A stretch of 39,041 nt of DNA from Irineochytrium annulatum (Eukaryota; Chytridiomycota; Chytridiomycetes; Chytridiales; Chytridiaceae), in assembly GCA_027600665.1 (NCBI GenBank), contig JADGJL010000126.1, positions 1 through 39,041 of the forward strand, given 5' to 3'. The position numbers and the translations under genes were made by a program. Position 1 is the stretch's first letter; the number at the start of each line of letters is the position of its first letter. The notes beneath the pieces are model-generated. The model had not been told where the DNA came from, ran no database searches, and saw only the letters and a list, made by a program, of their open reading frames with translations. Shown one piece after another: positions 1-13,300 of the stretch.

Positions 1-54
1 GGTGGAGGCGGCGGAGGTGGCGGCGGTGGAAGGGGTTTCCCTGCGAGGCGATGA
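1..54 (+). CDS. possible 3' end of a Gly-rich protein (partial)
   Basis: Frame 1 of the + strand opens at the window edge, encodes ten consecutive glycines followed by RGFPARR, and stops at TGA 52-54. The run resembles an RGG-like or glycine-rich C-terminal tail. Only 17 codons are visible, so it could equally be a GGN microsatellite in non-coding DNA. If real, it lies in tandem upstream of URA2 with about 340 bp between. No family can be named. Confidence 0.25.
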   Translation, partial: GGGGGGGGGGRGFPARR

Positions 55-391
55 GGATTCATTTTGTATTATTCTTTTTGTGTGTTAATCTTAATAGTTT
101 GCTAATGTTTACTTCATGATGTTCTCTTGTTACCCGAGGGCCTTTGACTGGATGTTTGTGGGGATGGGGGAATCGGCATTCGGGAATTCAGGATAAGATG
201 TAGGATAGGATACACAGGAATTGAATGGAGTTTGCATGAAGCCTCTTTTAACATGCATTTAACGAATGATTTGGGGCCTGCTTGCTGTCGGACTTCCAAG
301 AAAGTGAAATGAAACACATCTTGACGTTGAAAGAAAAAAAAAAAAAAAGATAGATCGCGCGCCTTCTCGCCATCCGTCGTTCGCGTTCATC
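55..391. other. intergenic region upstream of URA2
   Basis: This stretch holds no credible gene. It is AT-rich around 60-115 and has an A15-type homopolymer near 331-348, about 45 bp before the URA2 start codon. Such an A-tract could favour nucleosome exclusion in the URA2 promoter, which is inference. The short ORFs on the minus strand here lack any recognisable similarity. Confidence 0.5.
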
Positions 392-3300
392 ATGTCGGGA
401 GTGATGTCGCCCAAGTCATCGACGGCGTCGGCCGATGAGGACGTGCCTACGCCAGCCGTCCCGAAGCCGCCGGTATGCTCGACCCCCATCCTGAATGAGA
501 CCAACACGACACGTACAACTGCGGCGCTCTGGCTGTCAGACGGCGACGCATTCCTCGGCCACTCGTTTGGATATGAAGGCGCATCCGTGGCCGGCGAGCT
601 GGTCTTCCAGACAGGTATGGGAGCCCTTTGATACGTATTGGGCTCATCGCGCCATCGTTGTAGGCATGGTCGGCTACCCGGAGTCCCTGACGGACCCCTC
701 TTACCGCGGCCAGATCCTCGTGGTTACGTTCCCGCTGGTCGGCAACTACGGTGTGCCCTCCAGGGAGGCCGTGGACGCGAGCCTCAACGCGCTTCCGCTC
801 TACTTCGAGTCGAACAGGATCCATATCTCTGGCCTGATCATCGGCCAGTACTCCCACGACCACTCTCACTACTTGGCTGCCTCGTCCCTTGCGGATTGGC
901 TGAAGGAGAACAAAGTCCCGGCGCTCTACGGCCTTGACTCCAGGGCATTGACGAAGAAGATCCGTTCCTATGACCAGGGCGCGCTTTTGGCTAAGGTTAT
1001 GTTCCCCAAGTAAGCCTTGGTGTTAAAGCATCCTCCTTTGGGTGTGCTGACGCGTTACCTAGGGCCGTCATTGGATCCGGTGCGCCGACGCCCTTGCCGC
1101 GGGCTGTCGTTCCCGGGACCCCTATTCCCGAGACGCCATCCTGGGTGTCAGAGTACGCTGACGTCCCTTGGCACGACCCGAACACGCGGAACCTCGTCGC
1201 TGAGGTCTCGATTAAGGCCCCGATCACTTACAGCCCGAACTCCGCCGTGGCGATTAAGAACAAGGACGGTTCGATTATGAGGGTGGTGGCCGTTGATGTT
1301 GGGATGAAGAACAACCAAATTCGCTGCTTTGTGAAGAGGGGTGTGGAGGTCAAGGTCGTGCCATGGGACCACGACCTTTCGAAGGAGACCGGTCACCAAG
1401 GCGTCTTCCTCTCGAACGGGCCGGGAGACCCGACTACCATCAAGGAGACCATCAAAAACGTCAAGGCTCAGCTTGCTCGCGCCAATGTCCCCGTCTTCGG
1501 CATCTGTCTCGGCCACCAGGTCCTCGCGTTGGCCACTGGCGCTTCGACAAAGAAGATGCCTTATGGGAACCGTGGTCACAACATCCCTTGCACCAACCTG
1601 GACACGGGCCGCTGCTACATTACCTCGCAGAACCACGGATACGCCGTCGACGTCGACACGCTCGCCCAGGGGTGGTACGAGCTGTTTGTCAACGCGAACG
1701 ACGGCTCCAACGAGGGTATTTCGCACTCCTCGCTGCCCTACTTCTCGGTCCAATTTCACCCGGAGTCGTCGCCGGGACCGCTCGACACCGAGATGCTTTT
1801 CGACAGGTTCATCGAGAGCATGAAGGCCTGTCGCGACGCTGGGAAGCTGGTCCCGATTGTGCGGGAGGTTCGACCGCCAGCGCCGCCGAGGCTGAGGCCG
1901 AGGAAGGTGCTGGTTCTCGGTTCGGGCGGTCTATCGATCGGTCAGGCCGGGGAGTTCGACTACTCTGGGTCCCAGGCTATCAAGGCGCTGAAGGAGGAGG
2001 GAATTTACACCATTCTGATCAACCCGAACATTGCGACTATTCAGACGTCGAAGGGTTTGGCGGACAAAGTGTACTTTCTGCCAGTCACGCCCGATTTTGT
2101 TAGGAAGGTGATCAAGCACGAGAAACCGGATGGTGGGTTCAAGTGATGAAATCAGTCTAATGGGTTTCAGGTATATACTGCACCTTTGGTGGCCAGACGG
2201 CTCTCAATGTCGGCGTGAAGTTGAAGGACGAGTTTGCAGGTCTCGGTGTGACGGTACTTAGATTTGCACCACTTCGTCAAGCATTAACGGGTTTACACAG
2301 GTCTTGGGAACTCCCATAGAAACAATCGAGATCACGGAGGACCGCGAGCTGTTTGCACAGCACATGGCGCAGATCAACGAAAAATGTGCGCAGTCGGAAT
2401 CTGCTGTCTCTGTTGAGGAGGCGCTCGCCGCCGCTCATAGAATTGGCTACCCCCTGATTGTGCGTGCTGCTTACGCATTGGGAGGTCTTGGATCCGGCTT
2501 TGTCTCGACGGACGCCGAGCTGGTGGAGCTTTGTACTCGGGCCTTCGCAACCTCACCCCAGGTTCTTGTTGAGAAGTCGATGAAAGGCTGGAAGGAGATT
2601 GAGTACGAGGTTGTGCGAGACGCTTACAACAACTGCATCACCGTCTGTAACATGGAGGTCAGGAGGTTTGGCTTACTTATAACTGACCCGTGGACAGAAT
2701 TTCGATCCTTTGGGTATTCATACCGGAGATTCTATTGTTGTTGCCCCATCGCAGACACTGTCGGATGAGGATTACATGATGCTTCGCCGTACCGCGGTCA
2801 ACGTTATACGGCACCTCGGTGTTATTGGAGAATGCAATATTCAATATGCGCTCAACCCCAAAAGCAAGGAGTATTGCATTATTGAAGTGAATGCGAGACT
2901 GAGCCGAAGTTCGGCGCTTGCGAGTAAGGCAACTGGATACCCTTTGGTTTGTTTTTACCTTTTTTGTGGAAGGTTTGAAGCTTAAGATTTTGCAGGCGTT
3001 TGTTGCAGCGAAACTGGGTCTCGGTATACCTCTCACCGAGGTTAAAAATAGTGTCACGAAGAAAACTATTGCCTGTTTCGAGCCCAGCTTGGACTATTGC
3101 GTCGTTAAAATCCCACGATGGTGACATTTTGTTGTGATTGGTGTGCTTACAACGTCTTAGGGATTTGAAGAAGTTTTCGAGAGTAAGCAACAAAATTTCG
3201 TCATCAATGAAGTCTGTTGGCGAAGTTATGGCCATTGGTCGCAATTTCGAGGAGACGATGCAGAAGGCGATTCAGAGCGTCGAGTATTCTTTCATTGGTT

Positions 3301-6300
3301 TTGCAAAGGTAGCATTGGTTGATTTTGATGGTATGCTAATCGATGACAGAACGACTTTATAACCGGCGATCTTGAAGAAGAGCTTCGAAACCCATCTGAT
3401 CAGAGGCTATTTGCCGTAGCTAACGCCTTGCATCTCAATTACACAGTTGAACGCATTCACGAGTTGACTTCGATTGATCCTTGGTTTTTAAATAAGCTAA
3501 AGAATATCGTGGATGTTGACCGCGCTTTGAGGTACGCTGGTTTAACGTGCTTTCAGACCCTTATATTTTTAGTGCCTTCACTCTTCAGAACCTTCCTACG
3601 TCGCTGCTGAAGACAGCGAAGCAAATCGGCATGTCTGACCGACAGGTTGCGAAGGCGATCGGCACGACGGAGTTAGCTTTGAGAAAACTCCGAGTCAATC
3701 ACCGCATCACTCCGTTTGTAAAGCAAATAGATACAGGTAAATGCGTCAGCTTTTCTGTATATTGTTTTGCTAACGATATTCAAGTTGCTGCTGAGTTCCC
3801 CGCATATACGAACTACCTTTATATGACTTACAATGCCATTGAGCACGACATCGCCTTCGAAGACAACGGTATCATGGTGTTGGGCTCTGGTGTTTACCGT
3901 ATCGGTTCGTCAGTTGAGTTCGACTGGTGCGCAGTGCGTTCGATTCGCACCCTTCGAGAAGCGAAGATTAAAACCATTATGGTGAACTATAACCCTGAGA
4001 CTGTATCGACCGACTATGACGAAGCCGACAGACTTTATTTCGAGACCATTACCCTGGAGCGTGTGCTGGATATCTATCAACTTGAGAATTCGGATGGTGT
4101 CATTGTTTCCATGGGAGGTCAGTCGCCCAACAATATTGCGCTGCCGCTGCATCGTGAGAATGTGAAGATCCTCGGAACAAGCCCGGAAATGATTGACGGT
4201 GCCGAAAACCGATACAAATTCTCTCGTATGCTTGACAAAATCGGTGTGGATCAGCCGCTGTGGAAGGAGTTGACATCGATTGACGATGCGCGCGAGTTCT
4301 GCGATAAGGTTGGATACCCGGTGTTAGTTCGCCCATCATACGTTCTCTCCGGAGCCGCGATGAACGTCGTCAACTCCCATACCGACTTGAAGAACTTCCT
4401 CGAGTTGGCTGTTAACGTGTCACGCGAATACCCTGTGGTCATCTCGAAGTTTATTGAAGAAGCTAAGGAGATTGAAATGGACGCGGTTGCGCATGGCGGG
4501 AAGTTGGTCATGCACGTCATCTCCGAACACGTAGAGAACGCAGGTGTTCACTCTGGCGACGCAACCCTTGTGCTGCCGCCTCAGGATTTGGATCCCGAAA
4601 CCGTGCGGAAAATTGAAATTGCAACGCGCAAGATTGCGAATGCTCTAAACGTTACTGGCCCCATGAACATTCAATTTATTGCCAAAAACAACGAAATTAA
4701 GGTAATCGAGTGTAACCTTCGCGCGTCGAGGAGTTTCCCGTTCGTATCAAAGGTTGTCGGCGTAGACCTTATCGAGATGGCGACGAAGGCTATGGTTGGC
4801 AAGGCGTACGAATCCTACCCTAAAGTTGATCTGCCTCCCAACCACGTTTGCGTAAAGGTCCCTCAGTTCTCGTTCTCGCGGCTTTCGGGGGCGGATCCCG
4901 TCCTAGGAGTGGAGATGGCCTCGACGGGCGAGGTGGCTTGCTTCGGCGCAGACAAGTACGAGGCGTACTTGAAGGGATTAATTGCCACCGGCTTCGTTTT
5001 GCCGAAGAAGAATATTCTGCTGTCCATCGGTAGCTTTAAGGATAAAATGGAGCTTCTCCCTGCCGTGACCAAGCTTCATGAGCTTGGCTACAATTTGTTT
5101 GCGACATCTGGAACAGCTGATTTCATTCAAGAGCACGATATTCCAGTGAAATTTTTGGAAGTCGACCAAGCCGAAGACGATGAAGCGAACGGAAAGAACG
5201 GCGCACACGGGGAGAATGGCCGTAGAGAGTATAGTTTGACGCAGCACCTCGCGAACAACCTGATTGATCTGTATATCAATCTGCCGTCGAAGAATCGCTT
5301 CCGAAGGCCGGCTTCTTACATGAGTCGGGGTTATAGAACTCGCAGAATGGCCGTTGACTTCGCTATCCCCCTGATCACAAATATCAAGTGTGCAAAGGTG
5401 TTCATCGAGGCGCTGTCGCGGTTCTCGGAGTTTGAGATATCTGGCAACGACTATAAGACTAGTCATCGACACCTTATCCTGCCCGGTCTATTTAACGTGC
5501 AAAACTTCTTCCCCGGGATCGTAAACACGACAGCGAAACCAGGCCAAGAATTTACCGACATTACCCGGGCAGCTGTTGCCGGTGGTTTTACTCTTATATC
5601 GAATCTTCCTATTGGCTCCAACCCGGCGGACATTGTAAAGGATAGACGGACGCTCGCTCTGGCGCAGGCCAACACCAGGGGCGGGGACGGGGCCGCTGCA
5701 GCATGCGACTACACTATCGGCGTCGCTGCTGTGGGCGATAACTCGGCCAGCGTCTCGGCAGTCGGCGGCGAGGCGATGTCTCTTTTCATTGGCTTCGATG
5801 GCCATCACGGAGGCAGCGGCAACGTGACAACGATGTCGCAGCTCGTATCGCATATTCGTTCCTGGACCCCGGAATCTCCGATAATCGCCTCCGCCAGGGG
5901 TTCAGATCTTGCCGGCGTCCTTTTCCTTGCGAGTATTAACGCACGGGCGATTCACGTGACGAACATAGCGACACGGGAAGACGTGGCATTGATTCGCATG
6001 GCGAAGGAGAAAGGAATGCCGGTTACTTGCGATGTCTTCGTTCATTCGCTGTTCCTGTCGAAGAAGGACATCCCACAGGCGTCTGCATACTTGTTTGAGC
6101 CGGAAGATGTCCATTCATTGTGGGAGAATCTCGATATTATTGATTGCTTCTCAGTCGGGTCACTGCCATACCACGTCTGGGAAGAGGTTGGAAAGGTGGG
6201 AGGAGGCAACACATCGGTTTCGCCTTCTGCCGGCCTTGAGGAGGCTTTACCACTCCTCCTGACTGCGGTCGCGGAGGGTAAGCTATCAATTGAAGACATT

Positions 6301-8115
6301 GCGGAGAAGATGCATGAGAACCCTAGGCGAATCTTCAACCTCCCGGAACAACCTGACACGTATGTCGAAGTTGAGATCGATCGCCTGCAAGTTCTGCCGA
6401 AGGAAGGCTTCCGGAGCAGCGTCGACACTTCGAAAAAAAGCGCAGGGTGGTCGCCCTTTGCCGGCAGGACGTTAAGTGGCTCCGTTTCCCGGGTTGTCTT
6501 GCGTGGACAAACGATTTACCTCGATGGCACGTACTTCGGGCAGCCGGCCGGTAAGGACGTGACTAGCGTGGTCAGATTGATTGCTCGCAACGTGTCGTCG
6601 TCGATACAAGCGGCCGTTTCGATGCCAAACCTATCGATCATGCCAACACGACCGAACCGACCGACTTCGGCAGCGCAGCCTGCCGTGCATGCACCAGGGT
6701 CGACAACTCCTGGTGCTGTGACCCTTGCCGATAAACAGGTCGAGGAGAGGTTTATGTCGCTAAAGTCACCGCGGACTCGGGTTTATTCATCAGGGGCAGG
6801 GGTCGATCCGACGATGACGACCTCGCTCGCCTCGAACGCCGCTACTGTGGCGTCTTCGATGGATTCGCTGCACACTAACGCAATCACGGCCGGGACAGGG
6901 AACCTGTCCAGTCTCATGCTGGGCTCGTCGTTGTCGAACGTGCGGGAGTTGGCAGATGAGTTGCAAGATGAAGCACAGGTGGCTCCCGATTCGGTCGTAA
7001 AGCAGGTTTTGCGCGGCGTTTTGGATAAGAGCCTAAATATGTCTGGCGCCAAGTACATTTCCGACCTTCCAAGGTACGGCTCGCTCATTTTCAATCTCGA
7101 CTTAAACGATTGCTTTAGTTCTATATCTTCGCTTGCCCACAGCTCGCCCTTCTACCGGAAGCACATCCTGTCCGTCCAGCAGTTTACTAGGAACGAGCTC
7201 CACGTCCTTTTCGGAGTTGCTCAAGAAATGCGTACCTTGGTGGAGCGGCAGGGGTCCGTCCCGCTATTGGCGGGAAAAGTCTTGTGCTGCGCGTTCTATG
7301 AGCCGAGCACCCGCACGTCAAGCTCCTTTGAGGCGGCGATGCTGCGGCTGGGAGGCTCGGTTGTAAAGATCAACGAATCTACGAGCTCCGTAGCAAAAGG
7401 CGAGAGTCTTGGTGACACAGGTACACTGTCATGCACATCCACCAAATAGTTGCTAATTCACTTTCCAGTGCGGACACTCGCATGCTACGGCGATGCAATC
7501 GTTCTGCGGCATCCGGATCCCGGGAGTGCACAGACCGCCGCTAATTTTTCCCCCGTTCCCATCATCAACGCGGGCGACGGCATTGGCGAGCACCCCACCC
7601 AAGCCTTCCTTGACGCCTTCACGATTCGAGAGGAGCTCGGCACCGTGAATGGGCTCACGGTTACGATGGTAGGCGATCTACGTCACGGCCGAACGGTGCA
7701 CTCGCTCGTCAAGCTCCTTGCTCTCTACGACGTCAAGCTGAATTACGTCTCCCCGGCGTCGCTCCGCCTCCCCGACGAAATCAAGGAGGAAGTACGAAGG
7801 ACCGGCACCCGCCAATTGGAAACGAGCAGCCTCGACGAGGTGATCGAGACCACGGATGTGCTTTACGTGACGCGGATCCAGAAAGAAAGGTTCAAGACAA
7901 AGGAGGAGTACGACGCCGTCATGGGCAGCTACATCATTACAAACAAAGTTCTCCAGAAGGCCAAGACGCACATGATCGTCATGCACCCGTTGCCGCGGGT
8001 GAATGAGATCGACCCAGAGGTTGACTTCGATCAAAGGGCCACCTACTTCCGTCAAATGAAGTATGGGATGTACGTGCGCATGGCGCTATTGGCGCAGGTG
8101 ATGGGACGGTCGTAA
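392..8115 (+). CDS. URA2: URA2/CAD-like multifunctional protein: GATase-CPSase-(inactive DHOase)-ATCase
   Basis: Catalyses the first two steps of de novo UMP synthesis in the cytosol: carbamoyl phosphate from glutamine, bicarbonate and ATP, then carbamoyl aspartate. Exons: 392-614, 664-1009, 1063-2132, 2171-2253, 2301-2657, 2698-2946, 2996-3120, 3161-3308, 3350-3531, 3573-3736, 3785-7420, 7469-8115; 2409 aa (family about 2200). The glutaminase has GICLGHQ (Cys about 338) and QFHPE. CPSase starts near residue 470 ([20 protein letters not shown]). The allosteric MGS-like domain with GYRTRR lies near 1395-1505. A DHOase-like domain (about 1545-1890) follows, then a long Ser/Thr/Ala linker and ATCase from about 2105 ([32 protein letters not shown]). 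In the DHOase-like part the HxH, carboxylated Lys, both later His and the catalytic Asp are all replaced, as in fungal Ura2, so a separate dihydroorotase is expected elsewhere. UTP feedback is likely, by family knowledge. Confidence 0.97.
3737..3784 (+). other. 48-nt stop-free, frame-neutral intron in URA2
   Basis: GTAAAT donor and TTCAAG acceptor interrupt the CPSase between KQIDT and VAAEFP. The 48 nt contain no in-frame stop, so the region reads through with 16 extra residues. The flanking residues are contiguous in other CPSases (FVKQIDT-VAAE), so I read it as an intron. Confidence 0.8.
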
Positions 8116-8453
8116 ATGATTTTGGGAGGGATGGATGTTGCTTTTTTAGCCATTTGTTCTATGAAATGCTGTGATTTCAAATTTGGTTACTTTCGACGGA
8201 TTCAAATGATCCATTGCTTTTTCAAGACCCTCTTTTTTTTTTTTTCTTGCTTACAGTTGCAATGACGAAGATGGTTAAAAGACTTAGATAACATTATTGA
8301 ACATTATTGAACATTTTTCGAACAAATACAGCCACGCGTCCATATATGGACGAAGTAAACGTAATGATTATTGTAGACGCACCGTAATATGAGAAACGCC
8401 GTGCAATATATAAATAGATGTGTTAAGTCTCACATATCTCCCTTGCTATCCAA
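8116..8453. other. convergent intergenic region, URA2 / Sel1-repeat gene
   Basis: AT-rich 3' flank shared by two convergent genes. It contains a T-tract at about 8232-8245, a tandem 10-bp repeat (acattattga twice, 8291-8310) and a second AT-rich patch near 8400-8417. These are plausible 3'-end processing signals for both strands. No gene is seen. Confidence 0.5.
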
Positions 8454-10221
8454 TCAAACGTGACCAAAGTAAGCCATCACTTGCGATATAGGTGGAGGCA
8501 AAGTCTCTAACCGCCTTTCAGCTACCTCGCTCCCAAGCTCCGAAGCCTTGAAGTACCAATGCCAAGCCAGATTTTTATCAACAATCGCCTTATCCTCGCT
8601 AATCCCACCGCTGCCCGCAGCCAAGCCCGGCCGCCTCGGTGCCAAGAACACGCATGGCAGGTCATCCCACCCGATCAGATCCCTCCTATCAAAACACCTC
8701 CCCGTTTCAAACATCGTGGCCACCGCAAGCGCCGTCTCGGTCCTTGACGCCGACCCCACCTCGTCCGCCTCGTAGCAACGCATCAGCCACTCAAGCGCCT
8801 TCCCGACGTCGGCTTTAAGAACACCAATTTTCCACCCGTAGCACTGGCTCAAGATCGCGGCGACATGCGGGTCCCGCCGGCGCATAGCGGACCACGACTT
8901 AATCAGCCACGTTACGCCAGATCCAGGATCCTCGCCGGAACTGATGAGGAGACGACCGAGGGACACCATTGCGCTACCATCACCCGTCAAAGCGGCCTTC
9001 CTAAACCAGCCGATCGCGCGCTGGAGCATGTGCTGCTGGGCTGCCGCCTCAGGTTTCGCTTTCATCGACGGTAGGGACGTCGGTGTCGAGGGAGTCGCGG
9101 GCGCGATTGGGGTGACGAGGGTTGAGTGGTCGCTCGAAGTGCTGCCGACCTCGCCGCTCGTATCAAATGAATCCGGCTCCTGCGAGAGTCGTCGAGTCTG
9201 CGCTGCCTCGGTATACCACGATGGCGCGTATGTGGTTGTGGTAGCAGCGTTGGTAAATGACAGGGCTGCCGAGGCCGACAGTGGCGGCACGTCCATCCCA
9301 ACCAACAGCCGTCCCCAGGCGTGAAGAAAGCCGATTCGCACCATGGCTTCGGGGTCTGCGACCGTGGAGACATCAGCTTTGTCGAGAAGCCAGAGGCAGG
9401 CAAAATCGCCCGCGACGGCGCGGGCTGCTATAGCCTCCACGGCAGATGCAACCGGGTCTGACACGGATCCGCGGCGGCCGGAGCCGGGTGCGGCATTGAA
9501 GGTCTCGAGGAATGTCGGGCGGTGGTAACCCAGGGCCGCGGTCACGGCGCTGCAGATACCTAATGAAGGTAGTGAAGAGAGGGAGCGACGGGTCTAAACG
9601 CCACAAGCAGAAAATGTGTTACTACATAAATCGGGAGGTAGAAAATTACTGTGAGAAGAAAGAGGTCATTCTCACCTTTGATATGACACTAGCGCGCACG
9701 AGCCTAGCGACCAAGGCGCGAAGTGTCGCATCGCATGCAATCGCGTTTGCGACCTCCTCCTGAACCTTGGCCTGCTCCAGGGCCTCCTTCGCTTCCTGTC
9801 GTTCGACGACGGCTGTCTCGGAAACCCAACCAGTCCGCTTCTCCTCCAGTTTTCTGAAAACCTCCTCCAGCGTTCTCGTGTCGTCTGGCGGTGGGCAAGC
9901 GGGTTTGATGGCGACCGCAGCGACCGCGGCGGCTGTAGAGTTTGCGCCGCCTGTGAAGACATCACCATCGATCGTTCTGTGGGTGTATTTGGGTGAAGCG
10001 CGATGCATGTTGGGGCTGGCATGCGGCGTCTGCTTCTGCTTCGGCCCCGGTCCGCCGGGCGGACTCGCCCGGGCGGCATTCCGCGGCGTATGATGCAGGC
10101 GGCCCTGCAACGTCGTCAGCATGGCGCGATGGCGATGGGTCGATGGGCGAAGGAGACCTGTCTCCAGCGCGATGGACCACGGCTTGTGGAGTTTTGTCTC
10201 CTCTGCAAACCATGTTATCAT
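8454..10221 (-). CDS. Sel1-like repeat protein
   Basis: Two exons, 9676-10221 and 8454-9593, joined over an 82-nt intron (GTGAGA...TTTAG), give 561 aa. The Met at 10122 is an alternative start; the frame is open to the ATG at 10221, which lies 100 bp from the stop of the next gene. Residues about 1-130 are Pro/Ala/Thr-rich and low complexity, followed by a charged helix (LEEVFRKLEEKR...KEALEQAKVQEEV) and the conserved-looking SLPSLGICSAVTAALGYHRP at the splice junction. The C-terminal half has Sel1/TPR-like helical pairs, clearest in AIGWFRKAALTGDGSAMVSL, KALEWLMRCYEA and NLAWHWYFKASELGSEVAER. Such repeats act as protein-binding scaffolds, for example in chitin-synthase activation or ER quality control. 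No C-terminal CAAX box is present, unlike Chs4/Skt5, so the partner is unknown. Confidence 0.75.
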
Positions 10222-10323
10222 CAAATATGCATGGGACGTGTTTTTTAAACAAACTCAGCAATTACAGAGTGAGGAAAGATTATACCACAATAAAATACTG
10301 CAGCTTGATTGTTTGTACGCCTT

Positions 10324-13300
10324 TCACCCTACGCCATCCCCGCCGCCAGCATCCAGTTCGTCCTTCCATCGCACCACAAATACTCCCTCCGTGTCTTTCG
10401 CCCCCAACCGCGGCGTCCACTCGAACTCTAGATCCTCCGCGTTCGCCATCAGCTTGACAGTTGAGTCGCTGACGGCGACCGTCCCAGGGTCCGCCCCTTC
10501 CTGCAGCTTCTCGGCCACTTCTACCGCCTGCCCTTTCAACTCATACTTTATCATCGACGTCCCACCAGTCACGAAACCGAGGCACGGGCCAGAGGACACG
10601 CCGATGCGGATGCTGATGCGAGCGTTGGGCAGGCTCTTGGCCATGTCGGTTAAATTAAATCGAGTGACGGCTTCCTGCATTTCGAGCGCGACGGCGCAGC
10701 TACTGATGGCGCCTTCAGCGTACATGGTGGCGACGGAGTGGTCGACAGCGGCGGCGACGAACGCGTCGCCTATTGTCATTATCTTCTCAACGGCGTATCG
10801 ACGGCATATAAGGTCGAAGTCCGTGAAGATCTCGTTCTGGAACAACAGGTCAGAATCGATGAACCAGGCCGTAAGTGTGGTTAAGGCTCACCAATAACGA
10901 TATAAGATTATCCGGTGAAATGACGGTTGACAGCATGGTGAAAGAAAGGATGTCGAGGTGGATGACAGTAAGCATGGCGAACTTTTCCGCAACGGTTACT
11001 CTGCTAAAATCGTTCCGCAGCAGCTTCGATACGATCCTTGCCGGCACTATTGCCCGCAACAGGCCCGAGGTCAGTGACACCTCCTTATCCGTGTGCGTCT
11101 GGTTCATCAAAAGAAATTGGTCGAGCAAGAACCCCGTCCGGACCAGATATGATCTACGGTACAACATCAAGGCGCAAACAATGAATGCCGCAATGGCGTC
11201 CGTTAGCTCAAACAACTGAAACGAGCTCGCTTGCAGCACCTGCAATGTATCTGGTTAGATTCAGCCCAATTGTGAGTTAGTCCGATTGTAATCACCTCGA
11301 GGTAAAGCAGCGTGGTTAGGACAAGATATACAGCTCCCTTCAACCATACGCTGAGCTTTGGGTACTCAAAAGACTGAACCATCACAATAAACGTAATAAG
11401 AAGAGCGACCGGGCATCCGGGCATAGTGCACAGCAGCGCGTATCGGATACTAATTGCGGCCCCCAGGAACGACAGCGTGGCATGGCTTATCCACGCGATC
11501 GTATCCCGCTGCCTCGCCGCCGCAACTCTCCGGTGCCGAGCGTTTGCCGCCGCCGTCGCCGAAGCCACCGTCGCAAGCCTTGAAATCATTGAGGGAGACC
11601 GCGAGACTCCCTTGTCAGGTTTCTTCAGGGCGGACGCCTCGTCCTCCTCGGCGCACTCACACATCCACTCCACGTGAAGCGCGTAGCAGAACACGAGCTT
11701 GAGCGCCAACAGGATACCCAACCCAGCGATCGCGATGGTAGCACGAGCGGCGCGCTCCCCGGGGAAAATAGCTTGAAAGTTCTCGTTTGCCTCCTGAGCC
11801 ATCTTGGGAAGGCCGTATTCGAATCCGACCGCAACCGCTAGCCACGCTGCCTGGAGTGCCAGGCCCATCCGCGCAGTGAGAAAGTTTCGCATGAGCGTAT
11901 CGCACCGCACAATGGCCTGGTAGTCCTACACACAAGGTGAGAACCTCCTTTTTTTATTGCAGCGCCTCCGTCCTTGCGTTCTTACCTCCTCCAGCGTGGT
12001 GTCGTAGAACCGGACGGCAATGCGGTTGATGCGCCTAATCGCGTAGTCGCGTAGGTTCGTCATCGTCGGATTTGTGATTAAATCCTGCTCAAATTTCCCG
12101 ATAGGCTCTAGGACACTATACTGCCTGATCCTTTGCCGCCTGCCCCTTGGCCTCCGCTGTTGCTGCTGATACTGTCGGCTAGCGCCGGCGCCGCCAGCGC
12201 CGCCCGCGGTGCGGCTGGCACCCCCAATGAAAAACAAGCTCGCGTCCGACGGCGCACCTGAGTCCGCCTGGAAGTCCGACACCTTTAGCACCACCATTGA
12301 GCACGAGGTCGTCGCAAATTCCCGCCCGGGGTCTACGTATGAGTCAGTCGCGCTTTGCAACGGTACAAGTTCGGGTCGGTTTGGAAGCACGGGTATATCA
12401 CCGTTGGGCTCGCTGCTACTGCTCCGGCGCCTCGCCACCTGCGCTTCGAGCAGCCGACGCGTCATGGTACCCCCTCCGCCCCCGCCTACGCCCAACCCGA
12501 CATCAGACTGTCGCACCGTCCATGGCTCCCTGCCTCCGAGCGACGCGTCCGACTCCGCCGTAAAGAGCCTTGACTCGCCCCGCATGCTCAAATCCCTTCG
12601 CATGCCGAAATCCCCGGAGCGTCCCTCACCCCGTTGTTGAGCGCCTATCGCCTCAGCCGACCCAAACGGCCCTTCTTCCGCGATATACGGGTTCTGCCGC
12701 ATCTGCATCTCCTCCGCAATTCCAGGGTGCTGCCGTATCAGTCTCGCAACGCTTGGCCAAGCCCGCGCGGATGTCATACCAACGCCACTGCCTGCCCCAC
12801 CGCTAACATCGGGCAATACGCCGTCAGAAGCGGCTGGCCACCGGCCTGAGTCGCTTCGTTTGGCAGCGCGCCGCGACACGTCACGGCGGGGCATAGGCGG
12901 GAGGTTTGAGACGGACATATTGGGCGAGCCAGAGGTCGGGGAGCCACCGATAGTGACGACAACGGAGCCCGCTCCAAAGGTCGTCGTAGCTCCAACAGTC
13001 GTAGTGGCCCCAACGGTTGTCGTGGCTCCAATTGTCGACGTGGCGCCATAGTCCAACTCCCCACCTTCACCCCTTGACGACGGCCCGCTGCCGTCCCGGG
13101 AGATGTTCACCGTGTTATACCGAGCTGCCTCCGATACAGCCTGCAAGAACCCGAGCACGTTGTCTTCCGTGTCGAGGGATGCGCAGCCCCCCACCTCATC
13201 GCGGTCAAGCCGGCTGCTCCGTATCGAGAAGCTCGGGCGCGACGTCCCGCTTGCCGAAACCGACGGCGTGTCCGCGTTGTCGTTGGCGGGTACGCTGAAG

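Noticed and set aside
1148..1759. 203-codon minus-strand ORF within URA2
   Set aside because: Antisense shadow of the glutaminase domain; no homology.
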